From positions 663,501 to 727,500 of the forward strand of contig JACVVK020000222.1 in NCBI GenBank assembly GCA_018292915.2: DNA of 64,000 nt, in the 5' to 3' direction. The position numbers were made by a program, and so were the translations under genes. Each line of letters opens with the position of its first letter. The first letter of the stretch is position 1. Below, one piece after another: positions 1-13,400 of this stretch. Source of the stretch: Batillaria attramentaria (taxonomy: Eukaryota > Mollusca > Gastropoda > Batillariidae). The notes below the pieces were generated by a model. It did not search any database, was not told the origin of the DNA, and saw nothing but the letters and a program-made list of their open reading frames with translations.

Positions 1-115
1 GTCCTGATTTAAAAAAAAAAAAATGAAAAAACATAAAATTTTGCCCTAGAGCTAGTTTAGTTCGAGGTTAGACTCTAACCCGGGACTAAAACCCTTAACC
101 TCGACTTCTACATCT
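1..115 (+). mobile_element. 3' end of a GTCGAGGTTA-ended MITE (truncated by window edge)
   Basis: About 110 bp matches 37105-37215 in the same orientation (CCCTAGAGCTAGTTTAGTTC and on to TAACCTCGACTT), so it is the right end of the element annotated at 36962. Confidence 0.65.
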
Positions 116-155
116 CGAGCCTGGACTTGAAAACGCGGATAAGTTAAATACTCAC

Positions 156-1796
156 AGCAAAGTTTACAGTGCCGAGGACATAAAAGACGGCTGAAATGTC
201 TCCCACAGACCAACGGTAGTTCCTGGCACGTCAGCCCATATCCGACGACGTCCTCACAAGCTCCAGAGATCGTGTTCGTCGGCAGAGAGGGTTGTGTTCC
301 TACGTTGCAGAGACAGTCATACAAACTGCATGCAAACGATGATCTAACTGCTTAACCACTCAGTCTGTTTGTGTTGTACTTTTGCATACTAATAGTGAGA
401 GTTAACTCTTTCCGGACGAACGGCAGCATATACGGCCCTACAGCGCACATCGGTTTCAGACGAACAGCCGCATATGCGGATCGTGATTTTTATTTTATTT
501 TATTTATTTATTTTTTTTACAACATGACTTACAACAAAGATATTTAAGTTTGAAAGTTGAAATTTCAGCAATAGCTGCATAAATGTTAGTAACCTACCCT
601 GAAAATTTCAAGTTTGTATCTTGTTTTCTTATATTTTTATGTGGGTTTTTTTTCTGAACCTCACAAATCAGCAGCTAGGGGATGGTTGAGGAAAAATCGG
701 CCCGTCTTGAATGAGTTAAAGATTCATCAACACAAAAAACAGCCGATCTGACACACGAAGCAGATTTCAGAGAACACTCAAACATTTCTTTTTCTTGTGG
801 TGCATCACACTTAACAGCAAAAATCAGGCATTTTCCTAGCAAACAGGTCTGTTTTAGTCATTTTTCTCTGCCCTTGTCTAATGCTCTGGTCGTGAGTTCG
901 TATCCCGGCTGGAGCCAAATATTTGTGCTTGGTTTTTTTCATCGTTGCCCCGTCTTTGATATCACCCGTATGTGGTGGAAAAGGACGTTAAACCCCCAAA
1001 CACCCACCCACCCTCTACCCGTGTGTCATGAGCCGAACACTGACTACCTGCACTATCGAAGCTACGCTCCCCCACACCTGACATCAACATATTACATCGA
1101 ACTGAAATTACGTGTTGCAAAGTAAGGGTCAGCCCAGCTATTAAAGTTTCGGAATTTCGATTTGTGGGCTGAACATTTCCAAAACAGAAAATCATGCAGA
1201 GTAAGTGGTTTTCTTACCGCGGCAACTCTGGGAGCAGGTTCGATTGCAGATGATCCTACCCACATCATCATCACAAATACCACTCAGAAACTCACAGTGT
1301 ATCAATGGATGAGCGATATGATCGACGCATTGAGAAAAGTCTGGGGCAGCTGTTGAATAGGTTGCTCCGGGATTGGTGTGGTGTCCAGTAGTTGTGTGGT
1401 GTGTTGTGGAATGCTCCACGGTGTGTCCTGTATGAAGCAGACACCATGATCATGTAGCCAGGAAAAAAACGGTATATCACAAGCTCGACCTAGGCGCGAA
1501 CCCACGCTTTATCACCGTGACAGCGGTGACGGCCGTTTAGTAGCACAGCGGCCAAGTCCGATTCGCTACCTGTTAGGCCACCGCTCACCCCTAATTTCCT
1601 TACGCATTACGAATTCACGTTCCACAACTGTTCTGTTTGACAAGGCATGTGCACAGTATACCCTCATAGTGGATTTGATAAATCTAACAACAACAAAAAA
1701 ACAAAAAAACCCCGGTCTAGAATATAAACAACCGTTAAGTTGTTCCCACAAGAGCCAGCGGTAAGGCTTTGTACCAACACTGTGGTCAGGGGAATT

Positions 1797-1836
<40 letters not shown>

Positions 1837-2008
1837 GAGGGGCGGGTTGGGGTGGGTGTTTGGGGGTTTAACGTCCTTTTTCTCCATATACGGGTGATAT
1901 CAAAGACGGGGCAACGATGAAAAAGCCAGCACAAATGTTTGGCCCCAGCCGGGATTCGAACCCACGACCCGAGCATTAGAAGACCAACGTTCTACCATTC
2001 GGACAACC

Positions 2009-2045
<37 letters not shown>

Positions 2046-2213
2046 CCCAGGTAATATTTGACAGAAGTGTGGGCAGATGATCTTTCCATAGGAATCTTCA
2101 CAAAAATTTGGTATTAGGTCACAACGCAGCCCGTTAATGAGATGATCTGCTCTTTGTGAGCGAACAATCTGTGTTGTGCCATCCAGCTCGCTAGCACCCA
2201 GAGAACTGCCTGC

Positions 2214-2286
<73 letters not shown>

Positions 2287-2291
2287 GCACG

Positions 2292-2353
<62 letters not shown>

Positions 2354-2789
2354 CATCCCCGTTTTGATATCCCTCCAGGTTGAAATACAGGAGATTTTCC
2401 AACGTAACTTTATGGTCCGCATGTACACAGTTTTATGTGCAACACTTGTGTGGCTTTGAACGAATCTAAGGGTTTCCTTGCGGAGGGCCAAGTTTAAGTT
2501 TAGAGTTTAAGTTACTCACCTGATTAATGCTAGGCGTCCATATTGTAATGTTAAAGTTACCTTCAGAGCTGATAAGTAGAGCTAAACGAAAAACAAGACA
2601 TGAGATAGTCAGCTGTGCTCGCTTCATGACCGACGTCGTCTTTCTTCTTTCTTTGGCAGTTCTACTGACAGTCTAATGGTGCGTTGGGTAAGTACATATA
2701 CGCAAACCGTGTCCTATTTACAATGTTCATGTGGCACCGCGTTATCTGCTCACCAGGCGAGTTATAAAACAATTTTCATTCTGGAATGC

Positions 2790-2883
<94 letters not shown>

Positions 2884-3652
2884 AAATGCAATTCTAAATT
2901 CCGAAATTTAAATAGCTGAGCTGACCCTTGGATTGTAATGTGTTTATGTCCAGTGTGTGAGAGCAGGTGCCGTAGATGGTTAATGCCGGGATATTTATGA
3001 AAGGAAGCGTGGAATGCAGCCCTGTTCAGCAGTCCCAAACCACACGGACCTCCATAGCATCATCTTACCGTCATCCTCATCTCCATCATCATGCATAATA
3101 AAAATTGCCCCAGCTTCCGAGCCCTCCGTGGATTTCACCCAGACCTGGGAGGAACACCACTGGAACTGGAGTGCTTCAAATGGTAACTGAGTAACTGGTT
3201 ATGGAAGGTCTTCGTAGACTGAGCAGAGCTACAAAGGACATAACGACGTGAGAAAATGCTATCACTGAAGGTACCACTGAATGTAACATTGAACTTTATT
3301 TTCTCCGGCACACAAACTGGCTTAGCTTAGGACGTGCACGCTAGTGTGAGAAGTCAGCAGCGTTACAATTTTGAAGTGTTTCAAATGAACTTGTCACTCT
3401 AGAAATCAACGATTACGGCAAAACATCATAGCACGAATGAAGCAGTCTTTGTGTCCAGAGAGAGGACTGACCGCAGAAGCCGCAGTATTTGGGACAGAGA
3501 ACGTTGGCGTAGTCAGCAGTACGCACGTCCTGGATCTGGTCACACGTCACATCCGGTGCTGTCTGGTCCTCACACGGACCTGACCAGGTAGTGGTCTGTG
3601 CATGGGATGTTGGTGATGTATGGTGGACCTCTGTCGTAGTTGAGGCGGGCAC
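156..3652 (-). CDS. Multi-ShK-domain protein, partial (3' end beyond window)
   Basis: Well-supported exons on the minus strand are 3472-3652, 1218-1427 and 156-299, with a weaker one at about 2041-2209. Each carries one ShK-type module: six spaced cysteines, ending in a pattern such as CPKYCGFC or CPRHCKLC. The acceptors and the three clear donors (GTCAGT, GTAAGA, GTGAGT) are all phase 1, so each module can be gained or skipped without a frameshift. A Thr/Ser/His-rich linker precedes modules 1 and 3, as in secreted mucin-like proteins. ShK domains occur in many metazoan secreted proteins (proteases, matrix proteins), so the fold alone does not imply toxicity. The 2.0-2.2 kb module lacks the last cysteine and a clean donor and may be decaying. 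No signal-peptide exon was found. The chitin synthase stop codon lies upstream, so this is probably a separate gene. Confidence 0.7.
873..1018 (+). mobile_element. tRNA-derived SINE-A, 5' truncated
   Basis: Matches the SINE from the B-box region (GTGAGTTCGTATCCCGGC) to the end TTAAACCCCCAAACACCCAC; the A-box part is lost. Confidence 0.75.
1468..1592 (-). mobile_element. SINE-D, uninterrupted copy
   Basis: On the minus strand: GGTGAGCGGTGGCCTAACAG, TGCTACTAAACGGC, GTGGGTTCGCGCC and GGTCGAGCTTGTGATATACC. It is tRNA-like at both box positions and serves as the empty-site comparator for the element at 49225. Confidence 0.7.
1853..2012 (-). mobile_element. tRNA-derived SINE-A
   Basis: Full family copy read on the minus strand: tRNA-like head (GAATGGTAGAACGTTGG; GGGTTCGAATCCCGG), body GTCTTTGATATCACCCGTAT, tail of A/C repeats. 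Confidence 0.8.
2216..2356. repeat. (CA)n microsatellite with (CACG)n core
   Basis: About 140 bp of CA with a short ACGC interruption, directly beside the acceptor of an ShK exon. Confidence 0.95.
2791..2880. repeat. (GT)n microsatellite
   Basis: About 90 bp of uninterrupted GT; SINE-C tail-like sequence follows. Confidence 0.95.
2975..3178 (+). mobile_element. SINE-B 3' fragment
   Basis: Matches the last 200 bp of SINE-B (GTTAATGCCGGGATATTTAT to GGAACACCACTGGAACTGG). Confidence 0.7.
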
Positions 3653-4424
3653 TGTGAGTGAGTGAGGGTTTTTTTGGTTTTTTTTTTTGGCGTAAAGACG
3701 CGCAAGCCACGTAGGCACTGTGACTGCATTTGCATCGTATAGCGAGTATGTATGGATCACCGCTGACGTTGTTGTGGAAGTTGTAGTAGTCTCATTAATT
3801 ATTCTTATGTCCATCATCATCATCATCGTCATCATCGTCGTCGATTGAAATAAAATAGATCTGTGTCGCTCACTAATTTGATTCTTAAAGTTATTTCAGA
3901 TAGTCCACTTTCTTTGTTTGTTAAATTACACAACAAACAGACAAGCAAACAAGCAAAGTCTTCTCGAAACCGTTTATTTCAACTACCACAGCTGATAAAC
4001 CAGGTTTGCAGCTTTGCAATCAAAATGCATGTCAAAGTAACACCAGCAGAATATCCTTTGTCAACTACTATCCCCAATATACATAAAACAATGGATACCG
4101 CAGTACACACAACTGAATGTGAATTCTTTATGGGTTAATGCGTGAATATTAGGAAAAAAATAAATGTGCCAATAAGGCGAGTGTATCAAACAGTTTGACA
4201 GCTTTATCAAAACTTTCGGCATAATGAACAAATCATCTGAGTACAAGAATTATATTATAAAATGCTCCAAGAATACAACCAACATGTGAATAAATAAACT
4301 GGCTGTTTTTAGAGATCATAATGATTTTTTTTCTGCCTGCTATGTCACAGAGCAAAATATGAAAATAACAGAGCAAACAACGAAAATCTAAGGTCAAAGT
4401 AGGTCTAGTCGCGCGCATGTGCGT

Positions 4425-4427
<3 letters not shown>

Positions 4428-4491
<64 letters not shown>
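4428..4491. repeat. (CA)n microsatellite
   Basis: Pure CA tract downstream of the chitin synthase stop; a GA-rich stretch at 4605-4685 adjoins the stop. Confidence 0.95.
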
Positions 4492-4691
4492 AGAGAAGGT
4501 GAAACTACCGCCAAGAGTCAAGGGATGTGTCACCTAACCTGTAATAATTATAATATTTCTGGCAGTAGGATTCACTGGCCAGTTATACAAACGGTAGGAA
4601 ATCATATGAGAGAGAGACAGGGAGGGGGGAGGGAGAGAGAGGGGACGGGGAGAGAGAGGAGTGGAGGGGGGGAGAGAGAGAGGGGGAAATC

Positions 4692-5403
4692 TCAGCATCT
4701 TTCTTTCACCCAGAAAGACTCCGTGCTTTTCATCTTTTTCACAATGTAGCGTTTCAAAAACTCATCCAGTTTGTATGAAGTCATGCCGACAAGCTGCACC
4801 GCCAGAGAGAAACTGAACAGTGACGCAATAGCGTAGCACACTACGTCACTGTTGACGAATACATAAACTGACGTCAGAATTGCGTACCAAGCAGAGTTTA
4901 TCAGAAACAGAATCAGAACACAGCGGTTTCTGAGTTTGAAAAGTTCCCTTCTAAGAACCCTGTCCGACTCGCCGCAGTTCACGTTGCAACCTAAAACGGT
5001 TTGCTTTAACCGGTTCCAGAACCTGTGTTCCTCGATCTGTTCTCCGTTCCCGGATGAGAGGGACGGGAGATGATCTGTACTGAACTTGAACTGATCCGTT
5101 TCTGAAACAGAAAAACAGAAATGAAATTTATGAAACGGATCATAATTATTTTGTTTGTTTAGATTTTCATTCGACAACGACGAAAGCAAATGCAGAGCTA
5201 GCAAAACGGTTCATTTGTGGGCAAAGGGATGCAACTTCTGTGACTATGCTATTGTCATAGTCGTTACAAGATCATAGTTTTGAAGTTCACTGGCTCCGCT
5301 GTCTCCTGCACTATGGCCTCGTCTGCACCACGTGGTGTTGGCATGAGGCAAACCAGACAAGACCAGGAGATACTCGCGCCAAGTAAAATGCCTTTATTCA
5401 GTT

Positions 5404-5454
<51 letters not shown>

Positions 5455-5704
5455 TTTATTATCCCAGAGGGAAATTTGGGTGTGATGGACAAACAAAGAC
5501 AATGATACATGTACACATCAAAATAAAAATACACATAAGATAATACATAATAAACACTACAATTAAATGAGAGATTTCTATGAATGAATAACAGTCTTGG
5601 TATTAAGGTACGTATAATCTAAAATAACTATCTAAGATTATCACACAAAGATCACAGACTTCATCCTCCACACCCGCTCCATTTGATCACAGTCTGCACC
5701 GGCC

Positions 5705-5775
<71 letters not shown>

Positions 5776-7280
5776 ACACCTTTCTACCTCAGGGAATTTT
5801 AGATGTTTATGTTATGTCACAATGTTTCAAGCTTGTGTCTGTGTATCTGATTTTGCTGTTGTTGTTGTTGTTGTTGTTTTTCCTCATCCTGGCCAAACAG
5901 CAAGCACACAGATTGCGCTAATGGATAAAAACGCTTAGCAGAGATGAGCCAAAACAGACGTGGCAGACAAAGACTTAAATTCACAAGAAGCGTTCACTGA
6001 AAAGGGCAGAGAACATTCATTTACACTACCCGCCGGTGCAAATTTTTAGTGAGTTAACTACGAGTGCTGAAAGTCCAAAAAGTGTAGGAAACAGAGAGCG
6101 AAAGTGTCATGACTTTTCAGTCAATCAGCGGTTTAGGAGTTCACAAAAACACACTCAAGTTACGTTATCAGTCAAAGACGCGCAGAAAGTGCGCCATTTC
6201 AAACTTTTGGAACTGATAACGTCACGGCCGGTGCAGTTATTTTGGGGGCCGGAGGCTCGGTAGCTACGACCAAAAAAAAAAAAAAAAAAATGAAACATCG
6301 AGTGGTTTCTTTCGTTGTAAACCACTTAGACTAACTGTTGTATTTTACTCCTGCTATGTCGCTCTCTTGCTGCACTCGCAGGGAAGACACGGGATACAAC
6401 AGGATACAACTTCCATACTAGTAAGAAAAGATGCGTGGAGAACAAATTCATGAAAGAAGAAGAACCCAGAACGCTGTGCAGGGCTGCTTATATACTAAAC
6501 AGGTCAGATCTAGAACATTCCTCAACTTACTGGCAAGTTCGAAATCTTTCCAAGGTGACGTATAACCTACTGACGTTACTGCACCAGCATGTTCTGGGAT
6601 GGTCTATAAATTTCCATCGGAATGCAGTGGCTTTTCGCGATCTCTACAACACTAATCATGTACACTGTATGTGTACGGTATACGTACGTACCGTTATCTT
6701 GGGCGTCGTCAGGATCATCCAGAACAGCGTCACAACACGCTTTGGACCCAGTCTGCACACAGCACCACCACCACCACCAACAACAACAGCAAAATAAAAC
6801 AGAACAACAGATGGGTTCGTAAAATCACTGGATGTAGACTATAAACTGAATTAAAAGCATCATCAATAATCATCATTATTGTCGTGGTCGTCGTCGTCGT
6901 CATCTTCGTCATTTTCGTCGTCGTCGTGAAAGTTCTCAAATGTTTCAGTTTCCATTTGTCATCGATCTATGCTCGTTGATTCTTCAGAACAAATAGAGAA
7001 GTTCTGGAGAAATCGAGAGGGTGTGTGTGTGTGTTTGTTTGGGTTTTTTTTTTTTTTTCTTCTTCTTTTTTTTTTTTTTTAATTTTTACTTCGTATTCTA
7101 TTTATAATTATCTGCTTTGGAAATGTTCATTCCACCAAATTTGAAAAATAAAATGCAATTCTAAATTCTGAAATTGTAATAGCTGAGCTGACCCTTCGCA
7201 CCACGTGATTGTGATGTGTTTATGCTTTGAGCCGATCCATGAAACTGGGTAAAGCGTCTATACACTACTACTACTACTAC

Positions 7281-7314
<34 letters not shown>

Positions 7315-9741
7315 TTCCTCCTACTTAGTGTTTATACATGGGGAGCCGGGGTGGCCGAATGGTAGAGCGTTGGACTCTCAATGTTCGGGTCGTGAGTTTG
7401 TGTCCCGGCTGGGGCCAAATATTTGTGCTGGCTTTTTCATCGTTGCCCCCGTCTTTGATATCACCCGTATGTGGTGGAAAAGGACGTTAAACCCCCAAAC
7501 ACCCACCCACCTACCCTCAAGTAGATGTCATTAGAATTTAGATTTAGCAACAGCAGGTGCAAAAATTGAATGTCCCGTTAACTCTCAAAAGCCCATGCAA
7601 ATTATCGCAGTTTTACTTGAAATCTTCACATCACTAGGAGCCATTTCGAGCCACTATTACGCAATCTGCAGCGGTCTCGGGCCTAGCGGAGAAGGCCCAC
7701 GCCTTGTGTAATAGTGGCTTGAAGTGGCTCCTACTGGTGTGCAGTGGCGTGTTCTTGTTTACAAGTCTTATTCAGTTTTTCAGTGTGTATGATGGATGTA
7801 GGTGTGTATCGGTCGTTGGTATGTATGTAGGTGTCAGTGCTTGTTTGTATGACTGACTATATGTCTGACTATATGTATGTAGTGTATGTATCTATGTATT
7901 TATTCGCATTTATTTAGTTGATTATCTATCTATTATTCTATTATGTGTTTATTTATCACCTTTTTGTATACATTTATTTGTAAAGCGCCTTGAGCCCCGG
8001 CTTCGGAGATTAGGCGCTATAGAAATCCTCATTATTATTATTATTATTATTTTGTGCTGTTTTTAAGTTTTAGATTGTAAGGCGCCTAGAGCTCGTTCCA
8101 CGGGGATAGGCGCCCTATAAATATTATTATTATTATTATTTAATGGGCAAGGGGTGATCACGCTAGGGGTCGTAAGAGTTAACTGCCTCTACCGTTGAAA
8201 AATAAAGATATCTTTGATGACTTCGGTTTATACGGAACGTGGGTACGTCTGCAGGAAGCGGACGCGGGTACGTCTGCAGGAAGCCAGTTCATATTCGATC
8301 AGCGGCGGTGCGACATGCGTGATTGTTTTCATTTCATTTTCGTTCTCTTACAGCCTTGGGCTACAACTTTCTTCTCTGTCACCTCCCTCAAACTACACCT
8401 ACGGCCCTACCCCCGGAACCCAGCCTATAATAGGATATTTTCACAGTCTGCCACCAAAGATCTTGGAAACATAAATCTGATTCCAAGGTCTTTGCTGCCA
8501 CCTTCAATGTTTAGAGGTTAAACTCTTGGCGTGCTCTAGGCGTGAGAGTTACGTACACAGGGTTACTTAGTACTGGCGGATGCACAACTTGAATCATGAT
8601 GGCTATGATATCCCCTACAATGAAATCGGAACAAACTACTAGCTAATTTCAACTCTGACGGTTAACTCTCGCGGCCACCGGAAGTGCTCATGATTACTTC
8701 CCTGTACCGACAGCGCCTCAGAGGGGCGCTATATAAGCTGTTTCCGGCGTGTCTCTGCTGTCTGGTACGTGTTTCCGATTGTAACTTCTCTTCGGAAATC
8801 GTCTACAGAAACATAGACCCAACTTTTGTTTGCCACGACAGATGTCGTGTGAAGAGCTATCCACGCTACGGTCGAAAGTACCACAGATATAATAATAATA
8901 ATAATGTAGACAAACCCCGCTTGCTTCGGCTGGGATTCGAACACGGGTCTCCTGGTCCATGATTGGAAGTATCAACCACTACCCTACTGCCCCGTAGACC
9001 AGTTTGCAACATTTGCTCAAAGTCAGTTACATTTTTTCCCCAAGTAGCTCAGCCACACTCAGCCGCGAATTAGTCTTTGTGACTTGCGCGGCGTGAAAGC
9101 CCTAAAAACTCACTAACCCTAACCACTACCCTAAAGGGGCCGGTACGTTTTAGTGATTTCATATGCCTCTGTTCGACAGTCGGACTGGGGAAGGGAGAGA
9201 CAGATGCTGTGGAAGGAGGATGGGTGGGTGTTCGGGAGTTTAACGTCCTTTTCCACCACATACGGGTAATATCAAAGACGGGGCAACGATGAAAAAGCCA
9301 GCACAATATTTGGCCCCAGCCGGGATTCGAACTCACGACCCGAGCATTGGAAGTCCAACGCTCTACCATTCGGCCACCCCGGCTCCCCTTGCTGTGGAAG
9401 GAACACACAGTAACCGTGAAAGCCTTACCAGCTCCCTGGTACCCCAGGACGTGTCGACCATGTTAGCAATGGAATAGACGGGCAGAGCGAGAAACATGGC
9501 GGGGAACAAGGCAGCATAGGCCAGGCCGTACATCAGGGTTGGCCCTTCGTTGGCGTGCAGCAGGGCAGCGTACATAGTGCCCCCGATCAGCACGAGGACG
9601 AGGAAGTAGGGCTTGAATTCCACTTGCCCGGCTTCTAAGTCTGCAAAGCACGAACAGTAGACTTAAAATCATGATTGTCATTTGACGCATAGATCAAAGG
9701 AAAGATGAAGCAGAAGACAAAAACAGCACGCACGCGCGCAC

Positions 9742-9781
<40 letters not shown>

Positions 9782-10379
9782 GCCTGCTGAGCTCTCGCTT
9801 TATCATTTTATGCACAGCGGGCTGGACAAGAAATATCCTTTGTATTGTATTGTATTGTATTGTATTGTATTGTATTGTATTGTATTGTATTGTATTGTAT
9901 TGTATTGATACCAACAACGGGGCAACGGTGAAAAGGCCTGCACAAATAATCGTCTCCAGCCGGGATTCGAATCCACGACCCAAGCTGGGCTATTCCGGCT
10001 CGCCCAACTGCCTGCTTTGGTGAACACAGATCAGAAGATAACGTGAAATTCGTCTCTTTTCCGTCAACACGGAATCGAGACAAATTCGTTATTCCGAATT
10101 GCGGGAACCGGGATAACCGAATGGTAGAGCGTTTGACTTTCAATGCTCGGGTCGTGAGTTCGAGTCCCGGCTGGGCCAAATATTTGTGCTGGCCTTTTTC
10201 TCGTTACCCCGTCTTTGATATCACCCTTACGTGGTGGAAAAAGACGTTAAACTCCCAAACACCCACCCACCCTTATTCACAACTGCGGGTTCAACACAAC
10301 GAATCTCCATTGACTGAAACTCTGCATCCCTTCACTTCGTCACACGTGAGTCAAACAGGCCCCCAGTTTTCAAAAGAGA

Positions 10380-10433
<54 letters not shown>

Positions 10434-13400
10434 GGCTTAACGCCGCGCAGTCAAAAGAGAAGAGAAACGGGAGAGAACAACTTACCTTTTCTCAAACTGT
10501 CCACCACATACTCCACGAATCCGACACTCACAGCCACCATGATGCCCACCATAAGCGCAATAATTGCTTGCGTCACCATTCTCTGCGTATGACGTGGCTG
10601 AGTGACGCACACCACAAAGTAGGTCAGCATGACACAGTAGGCGACAGGCGCTGAGTAAAGCAAGGGCACGTAGAAGAGGATATGGAAGCCTACACACGTC
10701 ACAACCAGAGTTGTGGAAGGGGAGAGCAGGACCCAGACGAACATGTGGAGCAGTGAGAGGACGAACATGGCCGAGAAGGTAGCGTTCCCTTTGATCAGGT
10801 TTCCCAGTCCCTGGAAATACACAATCGCAGTTTATTAGTGTAGCCGAATGGTTTACACCCTCTCGCCCACTAGGACACAAATTGACCGTGGGGTCATGTT
10901 TGGTGTTTGTTTGAGGTACCCTGTTTGGCACGTGTGCTAGTCTGTAATGATTCTTGTTGCCATGAAAAAGCGTGATTTTCGTGATTTTTGTGTTATCTAG
11001 GTCAAGGTGCGTGGCAGGCGGTCACAAAAAGAGGCAAGCCGCCAGTGAAGCTGGGACTTTTTGCACAAGGTGGGGCACAAGTAAGGCAAGCGGATTTGTG
11101 TGAACTGCCTCTCTGGCCTAAAGAGAAAGTAGACGTTCATTACCCCAGTGAGGCCTGAGCGGAAAGAGACATTCATTTTTTTTGTTTAAACCCCTGTCAG
11201 GTGCATGCCTTTGAATGGTCTGTTCATGGTAGGAATTGTTCCTGGATTGAAGCATTTTTAGGGGTGACTATGATGCCTGAGGCTAATAGGCATTTTGAGG
11301 CCCTGTTTATTTGTGTCCTTCGCCGACTAGCCTCTGTTCTCTGGCCAGCTCTGTATATACTAGTCACAAGCCGCGCCTACAGTCAAGGGGAACGTAGGGT
11401 GTGTCGTATCCACGATGGGGCATATGTAAATTAGTTGTGTTTGTGTGTCTGTGTTCATAGTCAAATACCTCCACAGTCGGTTGACCTAGTGCAATCCTGT
11501 AAACTGCAGTAATTGCAGAAGTTTTTTTTTTTTTTTTTTAAAGCCATGTTTTGGGTTCAGCGTTGTTTTACAGTTTAACGGGTGTGTGCGGTAAACAGGC
11601 ACCGCTTACAAGTAAGCGAACCCTAGTTATCTCCCTTAGGACCGGGGAGGCCTCACTAGGTGGACAGCGGTTTGGTGTGGCGTGGTGTGGTGTGGTAGGG
11701 TAGGATGTGGTGTGGTGTGGTGTGGTGTGATGGAGTAGGGTATGGTGTGGTGTGGTGGGGTGGGGTGGAGAGTGAGGTTTGTGTGTTTATTTATTCTTTC
11801 GTTTTTGTTTTGTTCGGGCGGGGGTGGTATGTTGTTTGTTTTATTTAATATTTCTTTCTTACACACAGAGGTACAGGCAAATACAATATGGTTGGAAACA
11901 TCAGAGGTAACAAAGAAAAGTCTAGATGAAGGGTTGGGGAGGGGGAATGGGGGTGTGGAAGGGGGGTCCACTAATTCTAGTATTCCAGAAGGTATTGGAC
12001 CAGTGGGGTCCATATCTATTTCAGGAGCCCAACCGTTCTATGACACCGTTCATTCTGTGTTTGGGACTGGGAGTTTTACCAATCAGTCGTACACTGACCT
12101 GAAAGATAAGCAACATGTTGGAAAGTTCAGATAACACCCAGCGTCTCCTTTGTCTGAGGAACTCTCCACACGTCTCCGGGCAGTGTGTAGAGTTGTGGCA
12201 ACTGTCTGCATACTCCAGCTTCCATCCCTCTTTCATCATCAGCGTGCACAGCCACCGGTCCTCGCCTGCGTCACAGACAGGTATGACGTCATCTAATATC
12301 TAATATGATTAGGTCAGATCGTTCCTGCTTTCAGTGGTGAACTGTGTGAACATCAGCATACGTAAACACCGGTGTCCGCCTGCGTCACAAACAGGTATGT
12401 CATCTAATATTACTACGCCAGATCGTTCCTGCCTTTAATATTGAATTGTGTGATCATTGGTGTGCACAATTACAATGTCCCGTCGTTGGTAGAGTACCAC
12501 CAGATACGTTGCACGCACCAGTGTGAATACCAGGGATAAGGTTTGTACATAAAGTAGCCCTTAGCAGCAGCAGGCTTTCACTGCTTCGTCCTCCAGTCCT
12601 GTGGCGACTTGAGCGTTTCCGAAGAGGCGGGTATGTGGGCCGAGGAGACGCCTACCCTACCCTACCCTACCAGACCATACCATACCATACCATACCATAC
12701 CATACCATACTATACTATTCCATACCATACCATACCACGCCATACCGTGCGATACCATCCCGTGCCGTACCCTTTACGTGGTGGAAAAGGAAATTTTGAG
12801 CCCATAGAAACCCAACCAAGCAAAAGACAGCGTGCACAGATATTACCCATTTGACAGGACTGCCATATTTACCGTGGTCTTTTACTAATGTGTCGTAGGC
12901 TGACGCGCTGGGCCGTGAAAAGGTATCCATGACGTCACGCAGGGCGGCTCCTCTGTAGAGACTGAAGCAGCCAGGACAACACGTCACAGAGCCGATGACG
13001 TTTTGAGATGACTTCACCAGCCAGAAGTCTGCACATCAAACAACACGCGACTCACCGTTCTGAACACGATATCTGGTTCATTTTCCTCTTACGTTTCATC
13101 AAAGCAACGTTTGGATATTTTTCAACAAATCCCTGTTGCTCCGTCATGCTTGTACAGTCTGTACTTTTGTTCCAAGATCTTTGGTCTTACGGTTTTGGAG
13201 CCCACAGGCAAGTTGTACAGGCGCAAGGACACCGGCAAATTGACCTTGGGGTCATGTTTGGTGTTTATTTCAGGTACTCTGTTTGGCGAGTGTGCTAGTC
13301 TGTAATGATTCTTGTTGTCATAAAAAGCGTGATTTTCGTGATTTTTGTGTTATGTAGGTTAAAGTGCATGCCAGGCGGTCACACAAAGAGGCATGCTGCC

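Larger units (their letters stand above)
5102..9428. other. Long introns of the chitin synthase
   Basis: Apart from the 61-bp exon at 6692-6752, holds microsatellites, a poly-A/poly-T run near 6270 and 7046, a SINE-C tail, SINE-A copies and LINE tails. Nothing else coding was seen. Confidence 0.7.

Noticed and set aside
2176..2402. Poly-(TH)/(CV) ORFs over the CA repeats here and elsewhere
   Set aside because: Translated microsatellite; stop-free only because of base composition.
7338..7420. tRNA gene suggested by A and B box motifs
   Set aside because: The same head occurs in ten copies joined to one body and tail, so it is a SINE, and the cloverleaf is not complete.
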